Source: Streptomyces albidus (ex Kaewkla and Franco 2022) (GTDB lineage: Bacteria; Actinomycetota; Actinomycetes; Streptomycetales; Streptomycetaceae). Taken from it: 64,000 bases of DNA. Below, one piece after another: positions 47,032-55,411 of the stretch. Each line of letters starts with the position of its first letter. The first letter of the stretch is position 1. A program made the position numbers and the translations under genes. Where the stretch lies: positions 1 through 64,000 of the forward strand of contig NZ_JACBXA010000003.1 in NCBI RefSeq assembly GCF_013870515.1, in the 5' to 3' direction. A model generated the notes under the pieces. It was not told the origin of the DNA. It did no database searches and worked only from the letters and a program-made list of their open reading frames with translations.

Positions 47032-48272
47032 CGGCCGTCCTCCAAGTCCTGGGCCGTGCCTGCCTTTCCCCACGCGTCCACGGCGGCCACCGCCTGGGCG
47101 CGGTCGAGCCGCGGGTCACACAACGTGGTACGGGCGGTCGGCCCGGTGGGCGGTACCTGCGAGGCTCGCCACAGGCACTCGGTGACGGGTTCGTCGGTTG
47201 CTTCCAGGTGCAGGCCGCCTGCCACTCCGCCCGCGGCGCGCACGGCGGCTCGGAACTCCCGTATCTCCGCCAGGACCGTGGTGAGGACGCGGGTCTTCAG
47301 CCCGTCGGGCCCGGTGGTCGTGTTGCCGTGCAGCGGGTCGCACAGCCACAGCACCGGGTGCCCCGCCTCGCGTACGGTCGCCACGAGCGCGGGCAGCCGT
47401 TGCGCCGCCTGCCCTGAGCCCATGCGGACGATCAACGTGAGCCGGCCCGGCCTGCGGTGGGGGTCGAGACGCGCGCACAGCCGCAGCAGCGCGGCCGCCG
47501 TCATGGTCGGCCCGACCTTGCACGCCACGGGGTTGGCCACCTCGGCGAGCAGCCGCACATGGGCGCCGTCCGGGTCCCGGGTCCGCTCGCCCACCCACGG
47601 CCAGTGCGTGGAGGTCAGCAGCAGGCGGCCGTCCTCCGTCGTCCTCAGCAGGGGGACCTCGTAGTCGAGCACCAGCGCTTCGTGGCTCGTCCAGACCCGC
47701 TCGTGCGGCGTGCCGCCCTCGGTGCACCCGCGCAGGAAGTCCGCCGTGGCCCGGGCCGCCGCGTAGCAGGTGAGCATCCGGCCGGGGTCGGCTCTGCGGG
47801 AGATCGGATCGGGGTCGGGGGCGTTGACCATGAGTCCGCGGAAGGCGGGCAGTGCGACCCCGTGCTTCGTCTCGGTGGCCTGCGAGCGCGGCTTGGCGAA
47901 CTGGCCGCCGATGCGTCCGGCCATGAGTGCTTCCAGGCCCGTCGCGGCGGTCATCGCGGACGCGAGGTTCCGGAGCAACTCGACTTTCCCGGCGAGCCGT
48001 TCGGACACGCAGTGTGCGGGGTCCTCCGCGCAGTCCCCTGCCTGGATGACGCTGCGGGTGCCGGTGGCCGCCCCGGCGAGCAGCGAGCCGAGTGCGTCGA
48101 CCTCGGCCTCGTCCACGAGGCCCGGAAGTGTGGTCAGGGTCTTCACGGCGGGATCCGCCGTCTCGTGCCACCGGGGCTGCTGGTGTGCCGGAAGTCTTCG
48201 CCAGCGCTGGATCTCGTCATCGGGTAAGGGCCTGAGGCCCGTGCCCGGACCGGCGAGCGCCTGTCCATTCAC
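47028..48272 (-). CDS. class II (plant-type) DAHP synthase, PhzC-like
   Basis: A 414-residue 3-deoxy-7-phosphoheptulonate synthase: VIQAGDCAED, GRIGGQFAKPRS, WTSHEALVLDYE, VANPVACKVGPTM, LWLCDPLHGNT and GGLHLEATDEPVTECLW. A second, pathway-dedicated copy raises shikimate/chorismate supply, as in phenazine and related clusters. GTG start at 48272, facing the ATP-grasp gene across a 214-bp divergent region. First gene of the leftward operon. TTA codon at 48225-48227, near the N-terminus. Confidence 0.92.
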   Translation of the reverse strand: MNGQALAGPGTGLRPLPDDEIQRWRRLPAHQQPRWHETADPAVKTLTTLPGLVDEAEVDALGSLLAGAATGTRSVIQAGDCAEDPAHCVSERLAGKVELLRNLASAMTAATGLEALMAGRIGGQFAKPRSQATETKHGVALPAFRGLMVNAPDPDPISRRADPGRMLTCYAAARATADFLRGCTEGGTPHERVWTSHEALVLDYEVPLLRTTEDGRLLLTSTHWPWVGERTRDPDGAHVRLLAEVANPVACKVGPTMTAAALLRLCARLDPHRRPGRLTLIVRMGSGQAAQRLPALVATVREAGHPVLWLCDPLHGNTTTGPDGLKTRVLTTVLAEIREFRAAVRAAGGVAGGLHLEATDEPVTECLWRASQVPPTGPTARTTLCDPRLDRAQAVAAVDAWGKAGTAQDLEDGR

Positions 48273-48339
48273 TCATGGTCTCCTCAATCGACCCGGTGGA
48301 AACTCCGGGAGCTTATGGAGAAGAGATTCCGGAACGCAA

Positions 48340-48355
48340 CTACTCACTTGAGTAG
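48340..48355. promoter_or_regulatory. palindromic operator copy 1 of the divergent cluster promoter
   Basis: CTACTC-ACTT-GAGTAG, a perfect 6-bp inverted repeat with 4-nt spacer, about 70 nt upstream of the DAHP synthase start. Confidence 0.7.
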
Positions 48356-48384
48356 CCGGGCGTGGGGGAGAGATTCCACCGGAC

Positions 48385-48400
48385 CTACTCGGTCGAGTAG
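48385..48400. promoter_or_regulatory. palindromic operator copy 2 of the divergent cluster promoter
   Basis: CTACTC-GGTC-GAGTAG has arms identical to copy 1, 45 bp away and 87 nt upstream of the ATP-grasp start. Identical arms with different spacers argue for a protein-binding site rather than chance. No cluster-encoded regulator is intact, so the binding protein is presumably encoded elsewhere. Confidence 0.7.
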
Positions 48401-48486
48401 TTGCCGTAATTCTGGGGTCCATGGATGCTGTCCAGCGGTGTCGGTCACCCACCAGGCTGGAACCTTATCCGGAGGCGGACTCGGAA

Positions 48487-49818
48487 ATGGCGAAAATCAT
48501 CATCGGAAATCAACTGACCGAGGAGACCGTCGAAGGCGACCGCGCTCTCCCGGCCGAGTACCTCACCTACCTGGCCGCGGTCACCCACCGGCTGGCCTGG
48601 TGCGCGGAGGCGGACGACATCATCGTCCTGCCCACCGAACCGGACACAGAATTCCTCGCGTACGTGTGGAAGCGGCTCGGAATCGAGGACGCCCGGCCGG
48701 TCGTCGTGGTCCCCCCGCCGGGCCGCCGGGGAAGTTCGCTGCTCTACGACGACCGCCTGCACCACCCGGATTTCATCAGGAGGGTGGGGAAGCTGGCGGC
48801 CGAGCGCGGCGCCGACCGTCTCTTTCCTTTCTATGTGGACGCGGGAATAGCCGGACTCGCCGAGGCCCTGGAATTGAAGGATCCACTTCCCGCCTATTCC
48901 TTTCTGACGGCGGGAGGGAACGAACTCGTCAACAGCAAGACGTTCTTCCGGACCCTGGCCTCGGGGAACGGCATACCCGTGCCCCACGGCCGCACCGTCA
49001 ACTCCGCTGCTGAGGCGGCCGACTTCGTCCGCCCCCTGCTGCGCGCCGGGCACCCCGTGATCGTCAAGCAGGACGTGCACGGCGGCGGTTACGGCAACGA
49101 GATCCTGGCGCCCGCCGAGGGGCTCGAGGGATACGGCGCCGAGCGCGTCACCGTCCTCGACGGAGACGCAGCGGCCGGTCACCTGTCCGACTCGTGGGCC
49201 CGCCACAGCCATGACGGACGCCGCCAGGTCGTCGTCGAGCAGTACGTCGACGGGTCCGTCCCCATCTACATCGAGCTCTACATCGCCGACGACGAGGTGA
49301 GGACCGTCGGCCACGGTGAGATGCGCATGGCCCCGGTCAACAACGGCCTGGTCATCCCGCCGCCGTCGGCCGGGCTGCCGTCCTTCCCCGGCTTCCTGGA
49401 CCAGGCCCGGCGCATCGGCGAGACCGTGCGGGCGCTCGGCCACCGGGGCCCGATCAGCATCGACGCGATCGTGGTCCCCTCCGGCGAGATCCTCTTCAAC
49501 GAGTTCAACGGACGCGTCGGCGGCTCCACCCACATCCACCGCATCGGTGACCACTTGATCGGCCCCGAGCACTGGGCGGACCGCGCTCTGATCGCGCGCA
49601 GCCGCTGCGGCTGGGACTCCCTCGCCGGGGCGGTGGCCACGCTGGAGGAGCAGGGTCTCGCCTTCGACCCGGCGACGCGGACCGGTGTCGTCATCGCAGG
49701 CGACAGCCACGGCACCCCGGGGCCGTCCGGCCAGTGCCTGATCGTGGCGCACTCCGTGCCGGAGGCGCGGGCCATGGAGGCCCGGCTGGTCGAGATCCTG
49801 GGCCTGGAGGGCGACTGA
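48487..49818 (+). CDS. ATP-grasp peptide ligase with preATP-grasp domain (PGM1-like)
   Basis: A 443-residue ligase. The N-terminal preATP-grasp part reads IIIGNQLTEETVEGDRALPA, DDIIVLPTEPDTEFLAYV. The ATP-grasp domain has FLTAGGNELVNSKTFFRTLA, VIVKQDVHGGGYGNEIL, GHGEMRMAPVNNGLVIPPP, ISIDAIVVPSGEILFNEFNG and GGSTHIHRIG. This pattern matches my recollection of the PGM1 family, which joins a non-proteinogenic amino acid to a peptide or amino acid through an acyl phosphate. ATG at 48487 with GGAGG upstream. The partner substrate is unknown; the aromatic acid made by the divergent operon is the obvious candidate. Confidence 0.82.
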   Translation: MAKIIIGNQLTEETVEGDRALPAEYLTYLAAVTHRLAWCAEADDIIVLPTEPDTEFLAYVWKRLGIEDARPVVVVPPPGRRGSSLLYDDRLHHPDFIRRVGKLAAERGADRLFPFYVDAGIAGLAEALELKDPLPAYSFLTAGGNELVNSKTFFRTLASGNGIPVPHGRTVNSAAEAADFVRPLLRAGHPVIVKQDVHGGGYGNEILAPAEGLEGYGAERVTVLDGDAAAGHLSDSWARHSHDGRRQVVVEQYVDGSVPIYIELYIADDEVRTVGHGEMRMAPVNNGLVIPPPSAGLPSFPGFLDQARRIGETVRALGHRGPISIDAIVVPSGEILFNEFNGRVGGSTHIHRIGDHLIGPEHWADRALIARSRCGWDSLAGAVATLEEQGLAFDPATRTGVVIAGDSHGTPGPSGQCLIVAHSVPEARAMEARLVEILGLEGD

Positions 49819-50559
49819 ATGGACACGGCCCTTGTCACCGGCGGCGGTTCGGGCATCGGGCGGGCCACTGCCGTCGCCCTCGCCGCGCGGGGAACGAAGG
49901 TGGTCGTGGCCGGCCGCCAGGAGCACACGCTGATCGAGACGGCCAAGATGATCGAGGAGAGCGGCGGCACCGCCTCCCACGTCCTCGCGGACATCGCCCT
50001 CGCAGAAGGAGCGGCCCGCGCGGTCGGCACCGTCACCGAACGGTACGGGCGGCTGGACCTCGCGGTGAACTGCGCCGGCCTGCCGTCCTGGGGGCTGACG
50101 GCCGACATGGCCCCCGCCGAGTGGGAGCAGGTCATGGGCGTCAACGTCAACGGCACCTGGCTGTGCATGAAGTACGAGATCGAGCAGATGCTCGGGCAGG
50201 GCGGCGGCGCCATCGTGAACGTCTCCTCGCGAATCGGCCCGCACATGCGCGTCACTCATCAGTCGGCGTACGCGGCGAGCAAGTCCGCACTCAGCACGCT
50301 CACCCGCTCCGCGGCCCGCGAGTACATCGGCCGGGGCATCCGCATCAACGCGGTGAGCCCCGGCCCCACGGACACCGCGATGGCCGTCTGGCCGGGCGAG
50401 ACGGCCGCCGACCGTGACGCCCGGGTCGCCCGCGACATTCCCGCGGGCCGGCTGGCGCGCCCCGAGGAGATCGCGGGCGCCGTCCTGTGGCTCGCCTCCC
50501 CCGGTGCGGCCTTCGTCGTGGGTCACGACCTGGTGATCGACGGCGGACTGAGCGCCTAG
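49819..50559 (+). CDS. short-chain dehydrogenase/reductase
   Basis: A 246-residue classical SDR: cofactor motif TGGGSGIGRATAVAL, NCAGLP (NAG-like), catalytic Ser in NVSSRIG, and Tyr151-x3-Lys155 in HQSAYAASKSAL. It starts one base after the stop of the ATP-grasp gene. In this context it most plausibly oxidises DHHA to 3-hydroxyanthranilate, comparable to EntA/DhbA acting on the dihydroxy analogue. That assignment is inference; another reduction or oxidation of a later intermediate is possible. Confidence 0.9.
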   Translation: MDTALVTGGGSGIGRATAVALAARGTKVVVAGRQEHTLIETAKMIEESGGTASHVLADIALAEGAARAVGTVTERYGRLDLAVNCAGLPSWGLTADMAPAEWEQVMGVNVNGTWLCMKYEIEQMLGQGGGAIVNVSSRIGPHMRVTHQSAYAASKSALSTLTRSAAREYIGRGIRINAVSPGPTDTAMAVWPGETAADRDARVARDIPAGRLARPEEIAGAVLWLASPGAAFVVGHDLVIDGGLSA

Positions 50560-50614
50560 GCGACGGATGACGACCGACAACGCGCCCCAGTGCGAGAGAG
50601 AGGCCCGAACACCC

Positions 50615-51856
50615 ATGTCCGCAACGCGTGTTGCCGTCGTCGACGGCTACTCCAGCGGGACGCACCTCGTGAAGGAGCTGCTCGACCGCGGTGCCGAGGT
50701 GCTGCACATCCGCAGCAGCCCCACTCTCAACCCGTACTTCGAGGCGACGTTCCGTCCCGCCGACTACGCCGAGGACCTCGGGCACGACCCTGACCCGGCG
50801 GTGCTCGCCGCCCGCCTGACCGCACTCGGAGTCCAACACGTCGTCGCGGGCACCGAGTCGGGGGTCGCCCTGGCCGACCGGCTGGCGCACCTGACGGGGC
50901 TGCCCGGCAACTGCCCGGACCTCGCGACCGCGCGCCGCAGCAAGTTCCGCATGGCGGAGGTCCTGCGTGCCGCCGGCCTCGACGCGCCGCGCAGCACGCT
51001 GGTGACGTCCGCCGCCGAGGCCGCGGAGTGGTTCACCGGCAGCGGCCCGGCCACGGTCGTGGTCAAGCCCGTCCACAGCGCCGGCTCCGACCACGTCCTC
51101 ATCTGCCGTACCGCGGCCGAGACCTCACAGGCGGCGGCGGAGGTGCTCGGCTCGGCCGACCTCTTCGGCCGCCGCAACGAGTTCGCCCTGCTCCAGGAGT
51201 TCCTCGAGGGCCCGGAGTACTACGTCAACACGGTCTCCGTGGACGGCCGGCACACAGTGGTGGAGACCTGGCGCTACACCAAGCACCGCACCCCGGAAGG
51301 CGCACCGATCTTCCAGTTCGAGGAGCCCGCCGACCTCGAGGACCCGACGGTGGGCAGCATCCACTCCTACGTCGCGAAGGCGCTCACCGCTCTCGGCATC
51401 CGTACCGGAGCCGGGCACAGCGAGGTCGTGCTCACCGCCCGCGGGCCCGTCCTCATCGACCCGGGTGCCCGGCTGGGCGGAGGGGTGCTGCCCTGGGTGT
51501 ACGCGAAGCTCGCCGGCCACTCGCACGCGGGCCTGCTCGCCGCGAGCATCACCAACCCGGCCGAGCTGCACGCCGCCCGCCTGCCGCTGCGCTTCGAGCA
51601 GCCCATCCGCTACGTGTCCCTGGTCAACCACTTCCCCGGCACGGTCCGCGACCAGGACTGGGCGAGGCGCCTGGGCGAGTTGCCGACAGCCATGGCCGTC
51701 GCGCCGGTCGCCCGTCCCGGCGACGAACTGCCGCGCACCCGGGACCTGCTCACCTCCCCCGGCTTCCTCTACCTCACTGCCGCGACCCGGCAGCAGATCG
51801 AGGCGGACTACCGGACCATCCGCGACTGGGAGAGCCGCCCGCTGTACACGTCCTGA
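50615..51856 (+). CDS. ATP-grasp carboxylate-amine ligase
   Basis: A 413-residue ATP-grasp enzyme of the BacD/DdaF-like type: N-terminal VAVVDGYSSGTHLVKELLDR, TARRSKFRMAEVLRAAGL, VVVKPVHSAGSDHVLIC, FALLQEFLEGPEYYVNTVSV, HSEVVLTARGPVLIDPGARL and GGGVLPWV. Such enzymes form amide bonds between amino acids or other carboxylates via acyl phosphates. ATG at 50615 is preferred; ATG at 50567 would add 16 residues and is possible. Last gene of the rightward biosynthetic operon. A second ligase suggests a product with two amide bonds or two alternative acceptors. Confidence 0.88.
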   Translation: MSATRVAVVDGYSSGTHLVKELLDRGAEVLHIRSSPTLNPYFEATFRPADYAEDLGHDPDPAVLAARLTALGVQHVVAGTESGVALADRLAHLTGLPGNCPDLATARRSKFRMAEVLRAAGLDAPRSTLVTSAAEAAEWFTGSGPATVVVKPVHSAGSDHVLICRTAAETSQAAAEVLGSADLFGRRNEFALLQEFLEGPEYYVNTVSVDGRHTVVETWRYTKHRTPEGAPIFQFEEPADLEDPTVGSIHSYVAKALTALGIRTGAGHSEVVLTARGPVLIDPGARLGGGVLPWVYAKLAGHSHAGLLAASITNPAELHAARLPLRFEQPIRYVSLVNHFPGTVRDQDWARRLGELPTAMAVAPVARPGDELPRTRDLLTSPGFLYLTAATRQQIEADYRTIRDWESRPLYTS

Positions 51857-52361
51857 CGTGATGAACCGTCACAGGCGCGCTGCTGATCAGCACTCCTGCT
51901 TGCCCTCACCGAGGGGCGAGGGCGTACGGCAACCGAGGGCAGGTGCCCGTGCCGTTCCACCTCGCAGGCGGCGGAGTTCGTGCGGGAGCCTGCCGCGTTC
52001 CGCGGTGATCGCGTGTCGGGACGATGTGCGGCTCGGCCGGCGACGTGAGTGGTCAAGGTATCTCAATTGAACCCCCGCAGCAGGCCAGTTGAACAGGCAA
52101 TGTGGCATGCAGTGACAAGTCGTCACCCGAGCCCGAGCGGACGGTGGTACTGTCCGGCCCGCCCGTTGATTGCCGTAGGGGTTTGAATCGCCCTGCACAT
52201 TTCGAAGGTTGTCCTTATTCATGCCAGAGTGTTGCGCGATGCCCCTAAGGCTCACCCGCTGTCGTAGCGGCGAAATACCCGGCCCCTGTGGTTTGTACGG
52301 CCCGTCAGGTATCCGTGTATCACCGGCTGTTGATCCTCGGACCCGGTGACGGAGCCACTCA
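51857..52361. other. 505-bp intergenic region, no gene supported
   Basis: A 14-nt palindrome (CACGTC-CT-GACGTG, 51847-51860) overlaps the stop of the ligase gene. The region from about 52060 to 52300 is AT-richer than its surroundings and probably contains the promoter for the sensor-kinase operon. No coding frame with plausible codon use was found. Confidence 0.5.
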
Positions 52362-54944
52362 GTGAGAATCTACCGTCGCCTGTTCTTATTGGTCGCGGTG
52401 CCGCTTGCGGTGGCCGTCACCTTCTCCGTACTCGCCCTCGCCCCCTCGGGGCAGCAGGCGCTGCAAGCTCATCGGCTGGCCAACATGGTCGAAGCCGCAG
52501 CCGCCGCCAACGAGCTGGTCTACAAGCTGCAGGGTGAGCGCACGGCTGCCACCGCACTGGTCTCGGGCCAGGGCGACGAGGCCAGCTTCCGTAAGACCGC
52601 CAATGCCACCGGCGAGAGCATCGACACCTTCCGTGGCAAGCGCGAACAGCTGTCAGACGTGCCTGAGAACGCCCAGGAAGCGCTGGATCGTGTCGACCGG
52701 TCAGTGAAGCAACTGCCCACCGTCCACGCGCAGGTTCGCTCTGGCAGCAGCTCACTCTCCGCGCTGACCTTCAGCTATCGGATCATCATCGCCGATCTGG
52801 TCGCGTACCGCGAAGGCATAGCCCAGGCCGAGGGAGTGGACGCGAACATCGCCGACCAGATCCGCGCCGACGCCGCCCTCTCCGAGGCCACCGAGCACAT
52901 GGGCCAGCAGCAGGTGACGGTGCTTCAGGCGCTGGCCGGCGGGGGGTTCACGCCCGCCTCACAGCGTACGTTCGAGGCGACCAGGCTCGGATACACCGAG
53001 TCGACAGGCACGATGTTCGACATCGGCCCGCAGGAATGGCGTACCTGGCTGGAGAAGGGCGTCTACGGCCCCAAGGCTCTCGCAGCGCAGCGCCTCGAGG
53101 ACCAGGTGAGCCGCACTCAGGTCAACACGGAACTCTCGATCTCCTCGGACACCTGGCAGGAAGCCACCTCCGGCCGGCTGTCGCTGCTGCGCTCGGTGGA
53201 GCAGCGGATCGACGACTCCGTCATCAGCACGGTGAAGGACAAGCGCACCGAGCTGATCTGGTGGGCCGTCGGCGAGGCCCTCATCGTGTTGTTGACGCTG
53301 GTCGGCACCGTCTTCGTCGCCTCCCGCCTGGGCCGCGTGATGATCCGCCGGCTGCGGGACCTGCGTGACGCCGCGAACGACATGGCGTACAAGCGGCTGC
53401 CCCAGGTCACCGCGGAACTCTCCCAGCCCGGCGCGCTCAGCGGTGCCACGCCTGATCAGGTCGCCCGACGCGCGGGCAAGCCGGTCACCACCACCGGCGA
53501 GGACGAGATCGGGGAGGTCGGCGAGGCGTTCAACTCCGTGCACCACGAGGCCGTACGGCTGGCCGCGGAGCAGTCCGACGCGCAGGACCAGTTCGCCGAG
53601 ACGCTGGTGACCGTGGCCCGCCGTGGTGCGCAGCTGACCAGCGTGATGGTCTCCGAGCTGGACGTGATGCAGCGCGACGAGGCCACTCCTGAGCGGATGA
53701 AGCTGCTCTTCGCGCTCGACCACCTTGCGAACCGCATGGAGCGCAACACCAACAACCTGCTGGTCCTCGGCGGTTCCGGGCACGGGCGCGCACGCACCAG
53801 TGACGTGTCGTGCTCCACGGTGATCATGGTGGCGGCCCAGCAGATCGAGCAGTTCGACCGGGTGGAGACCGGCGTCGTCCAGCCCGGTATCGACATCGCC
53901 GCCCGCGCCGTACACGATCTGGCGCACATCCTGGCCGAGCTGCTCGACAACGCCACTCGCTACTCGCCGCCGGAGAAGACCGTCGGGGTCGCGGCCTGGC
54001 GACTGTGGGACCGCGCCGTCGTGCAGGTCGTCGACGACGGCGTAGGCATCAAGCCCGAGCGGCGCGCCGAACTCAACTCCGCCCTCTCCGAGCCGCAGAC
54101 GCGGATCGGGGGCGTGCGGTCCATGGGTCTGCACGTGGTGGCTCAACTGGCCGCGCGGCACGGCATCGCGGTCGAGCTGCGTGCTTCGGAGAGTCCCGGC
54201 ACCATAGCCGAGGTCATGCTCCCCGCCAGCGTGCTCGGCTCCGCTCCCCCGCACGAGGCGCCGGAGTTGCCGCAGGGCGCGCGGTCCGGCCATGCGGACG
54301 GGGCGCCTTCCCATGCCGGAGCGGTCGAGTTCGCCGCCGGGCCCGCCGGATCGCCCGTGAGGGAGACCGACGCCTCAGGGCTTGACGCGCCGATGACTCC
54401 GGATGGGAGCGGTCGGCCCATGCCTCACCCGGCCGACGCCTCGGCGAGTCGGACGGCGGAGAACTACGACGACTACAGCGCCACCGCCGGCAAAGAGGGC
54501 CGGGAGACGGCTCACACCCATGACGGGACCATGCAGCTGGGGAAGGTGCGGCCGTCCGGCGCCCGTGCACAGTTCAGGTCCACGACGGAGAGGCCGGCAC
54601 CACGTCCGCAAGGTGGGGAGGAGCGGGCAGGTGCGCGGTCCGAGCCGGAGCCCTCGCAGACCGCCGGGGTGAGTGCCGCGGGACTGCCCGTACGTCGGCG
54701 CAAGCCAGCGGACGGGCAACAGCGGGTACGCGCCCGGGACGACGGTGGGGACGGAGCAGGGGCGGCCACCGCGTCCAGGCCTCGGTCCTCGCCCCGCCGC
54801 CGGGACTCCCGCCAGATCTCCGACATCCTGACCGCCTATTCGCAAGGCATCAACAGGAGCACGAGTCGCCGAGAGCGCTCTGCCCCCTCGAATCCCCGCG
54901 GTTCGAAGAATGGGAATGCCGACGACACTCAACGGAATGCGTGA
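52362..54944 (+). CDS. CvnA-like sensor histidine kinase with NIT (nitrate/nitrite sensing) domain
   Basis: An 860-residue membrane kinase. TM1 is at residues 5-27, an extracytoplasmic NIT-type helical domain at about 30-300, TM2 at about 303-327 (WWAVGEALIVLLTLVGTVFV), then a HAMP-like linker and an HATPase_c domain with N-box HILAELLDNATRYSPP near 520 and G-box VDDGVGIKP near 555. A disordered Pro/Arg/Glu-rich tail of about 230 residues follows. This is the architecture of conservon CvnA proteins, which lack a canonical response regulator. GTG start at 52362. Codon 9 is TTA (52386-52388), suggesting bldA control. Overlaps the next gene by 4 nt. Confidence 0.9.
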   Translation: MRIYRRLFLLVAVPLAVAVTFSVLALAPSGQQALQAHRLANMVEAAAAANELVYKLQGERTAATALVSGQGDEASFRKTANATGESIDTFRGKREQLSDVPENAQEALDRVDRSVKQLPTVHAQVRSGSSSLSALTFSYRIIIADLVAYREGIAQAEGVDANIADQIRADAALSEATEHMGQQQVTVLQALAGGGFTPASQRTFEATRLGYTESTGTMFDIGPQEWRTWLEKGVYGPKALAAQRLEDQVSRTQVNTELSISSDTWQEATSGRLSLLRSVEQRIDDSVISTVKDKRTELIWWAVGEALIVLLTLVGTVFVASRLGRVMIRRLRDLRDAANDMAYKRLPQVTAELSQPGALSGATPDQVARRAGKPVTTTGEDEIGEVGEAFNSVHHEAVRLAAEQSDAQDQFAETLVTVARRGAQLTSVMVSELDVMQRDEATPERMKLLFALDHLANRMERNTNNLLVLGGSGHGRARTSDVSCSTVIMVAAQQIEQFDRVETGVVQPGIDIAARAVHDLAHILAELLDNATRYSPPEKTVGVAAWRLWDRAVVQVVDDGVGIKPERRAELNSALSEPQTRIGGVRSMGLHVVAQLAARHGIAVELRASESPGTIAEVMLPASVLGSAPPHEAPELPQGARSGHADGAPSHAGAVEFAAGPAGSPVRETDASGLDAPMTPDGSGRPMPHPADASASRTAENYDDYSATAGKEGRETAHTHDGTMQLGKVRPSGARAQFRSTTERPAPRPQGGEERAGARSEPEPSQTAGVSAAGLPVRRRKPADGQQRVRARDDGGDGAGAATASRPRSSPRRRDSRQISDILTAYSQGINRSTSRRERSAPSNPRGSKNGNADDTQRNA

Positions 54945-55348
54945 TGATCCGATCTGATCTGAACTGGCTGCTGAACGACTTCGCACGGCGGCTTCCGGAA
55001 GTCACCCACGCAGTCGCCGTTTCCGTGGACGGGCTGGCGCTCGCCTTCACCGGCATCCCCCGCGATGACGCCGACCGGCTGGCCGCGATCGCGTCCGGCA
55101 TCGTCAGCCTGCTCTCCGGTGCCGCTGAACTGACGCAGACGGACCCCGTCGAGCACAGCCTGACCGCCATGGAAGGCGGCTACATGTTCTCCATGGCGGT
55201 CTCCGGCGGGGCGTCGCTTCTGGTGTGCACCACAAGGGAGGCGGACATCGGGGAGGTCAGCTTCATGATGTCGGAGCTGATCAACCAGGTCGGAGACGCG
55301 TTGTCGCCGGAGGCCCGGGACGGCGACCGCCAGGCCGCGTCCAGCTGA
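54941..55348 (+). CDS. roadblock/LC7 domain protein (CvnB-like)
   Basis: A 135-residue protein with the roadblock fold: LNWLLNDFARRLPEVTHAV, VDGLALAFTG, AAIASGIVSLLSGAA and YMFSMAVSGGASLLVC. It is the usual partner of CvnA kinases. GTG at 54941 overlaps the kinase stop; ATG at 54944 is equally plausible. The CvnC (DUF742) and CvnD (GTPase) genes that normally follow are absent; an ABC transporter follows instead. Confidence 0.92.
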   Translation: MMIRSDLNWLLNDFARRLPEVTHAVAVSVDGLALAFTGIPRDDADRLAAIASGIVSLLSGAAELTQTDPVEHSLTAMEGGYMFSMAVSGGASLLVCTTREADIGEVSFMMSELINQVGDALSPEARDGDRQAASS

Positions 55349-55364
55349 GCCGTTCCACAGCCCT

Positions 55365-55374
55365 CCCCCCCCCC
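55365..55374. repeat. C10 homopolymer in intergenic spacer
   Basis: Ten consecutive C residues lie between the roadblock gene stop and the ribosome site of the binding-protein gene. Such tracts can slip; here a length change would alter spacing in the mRNA but no protein. Confidence 0.8.
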
Positions 55375-55411
55375 TTTGCCCCACCCGTATATCAATCCAA
55401 CGGAGACCTGA

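Noticed and set aside
48445-50616. Minus-strand 723-codon frame opposite the ATP-grasp and SDR genes
   Set aside because: Shadow frame; the plus-strand genes carry intact catalytic motifs and ribosome sites.
44369-51856. Classical phenazine cluster
   Set aside because: phzF, phzA/B and phzG homologues are absent, and ATP-grasp ligases are not phenazine genes. Only the precursor branch is shared.
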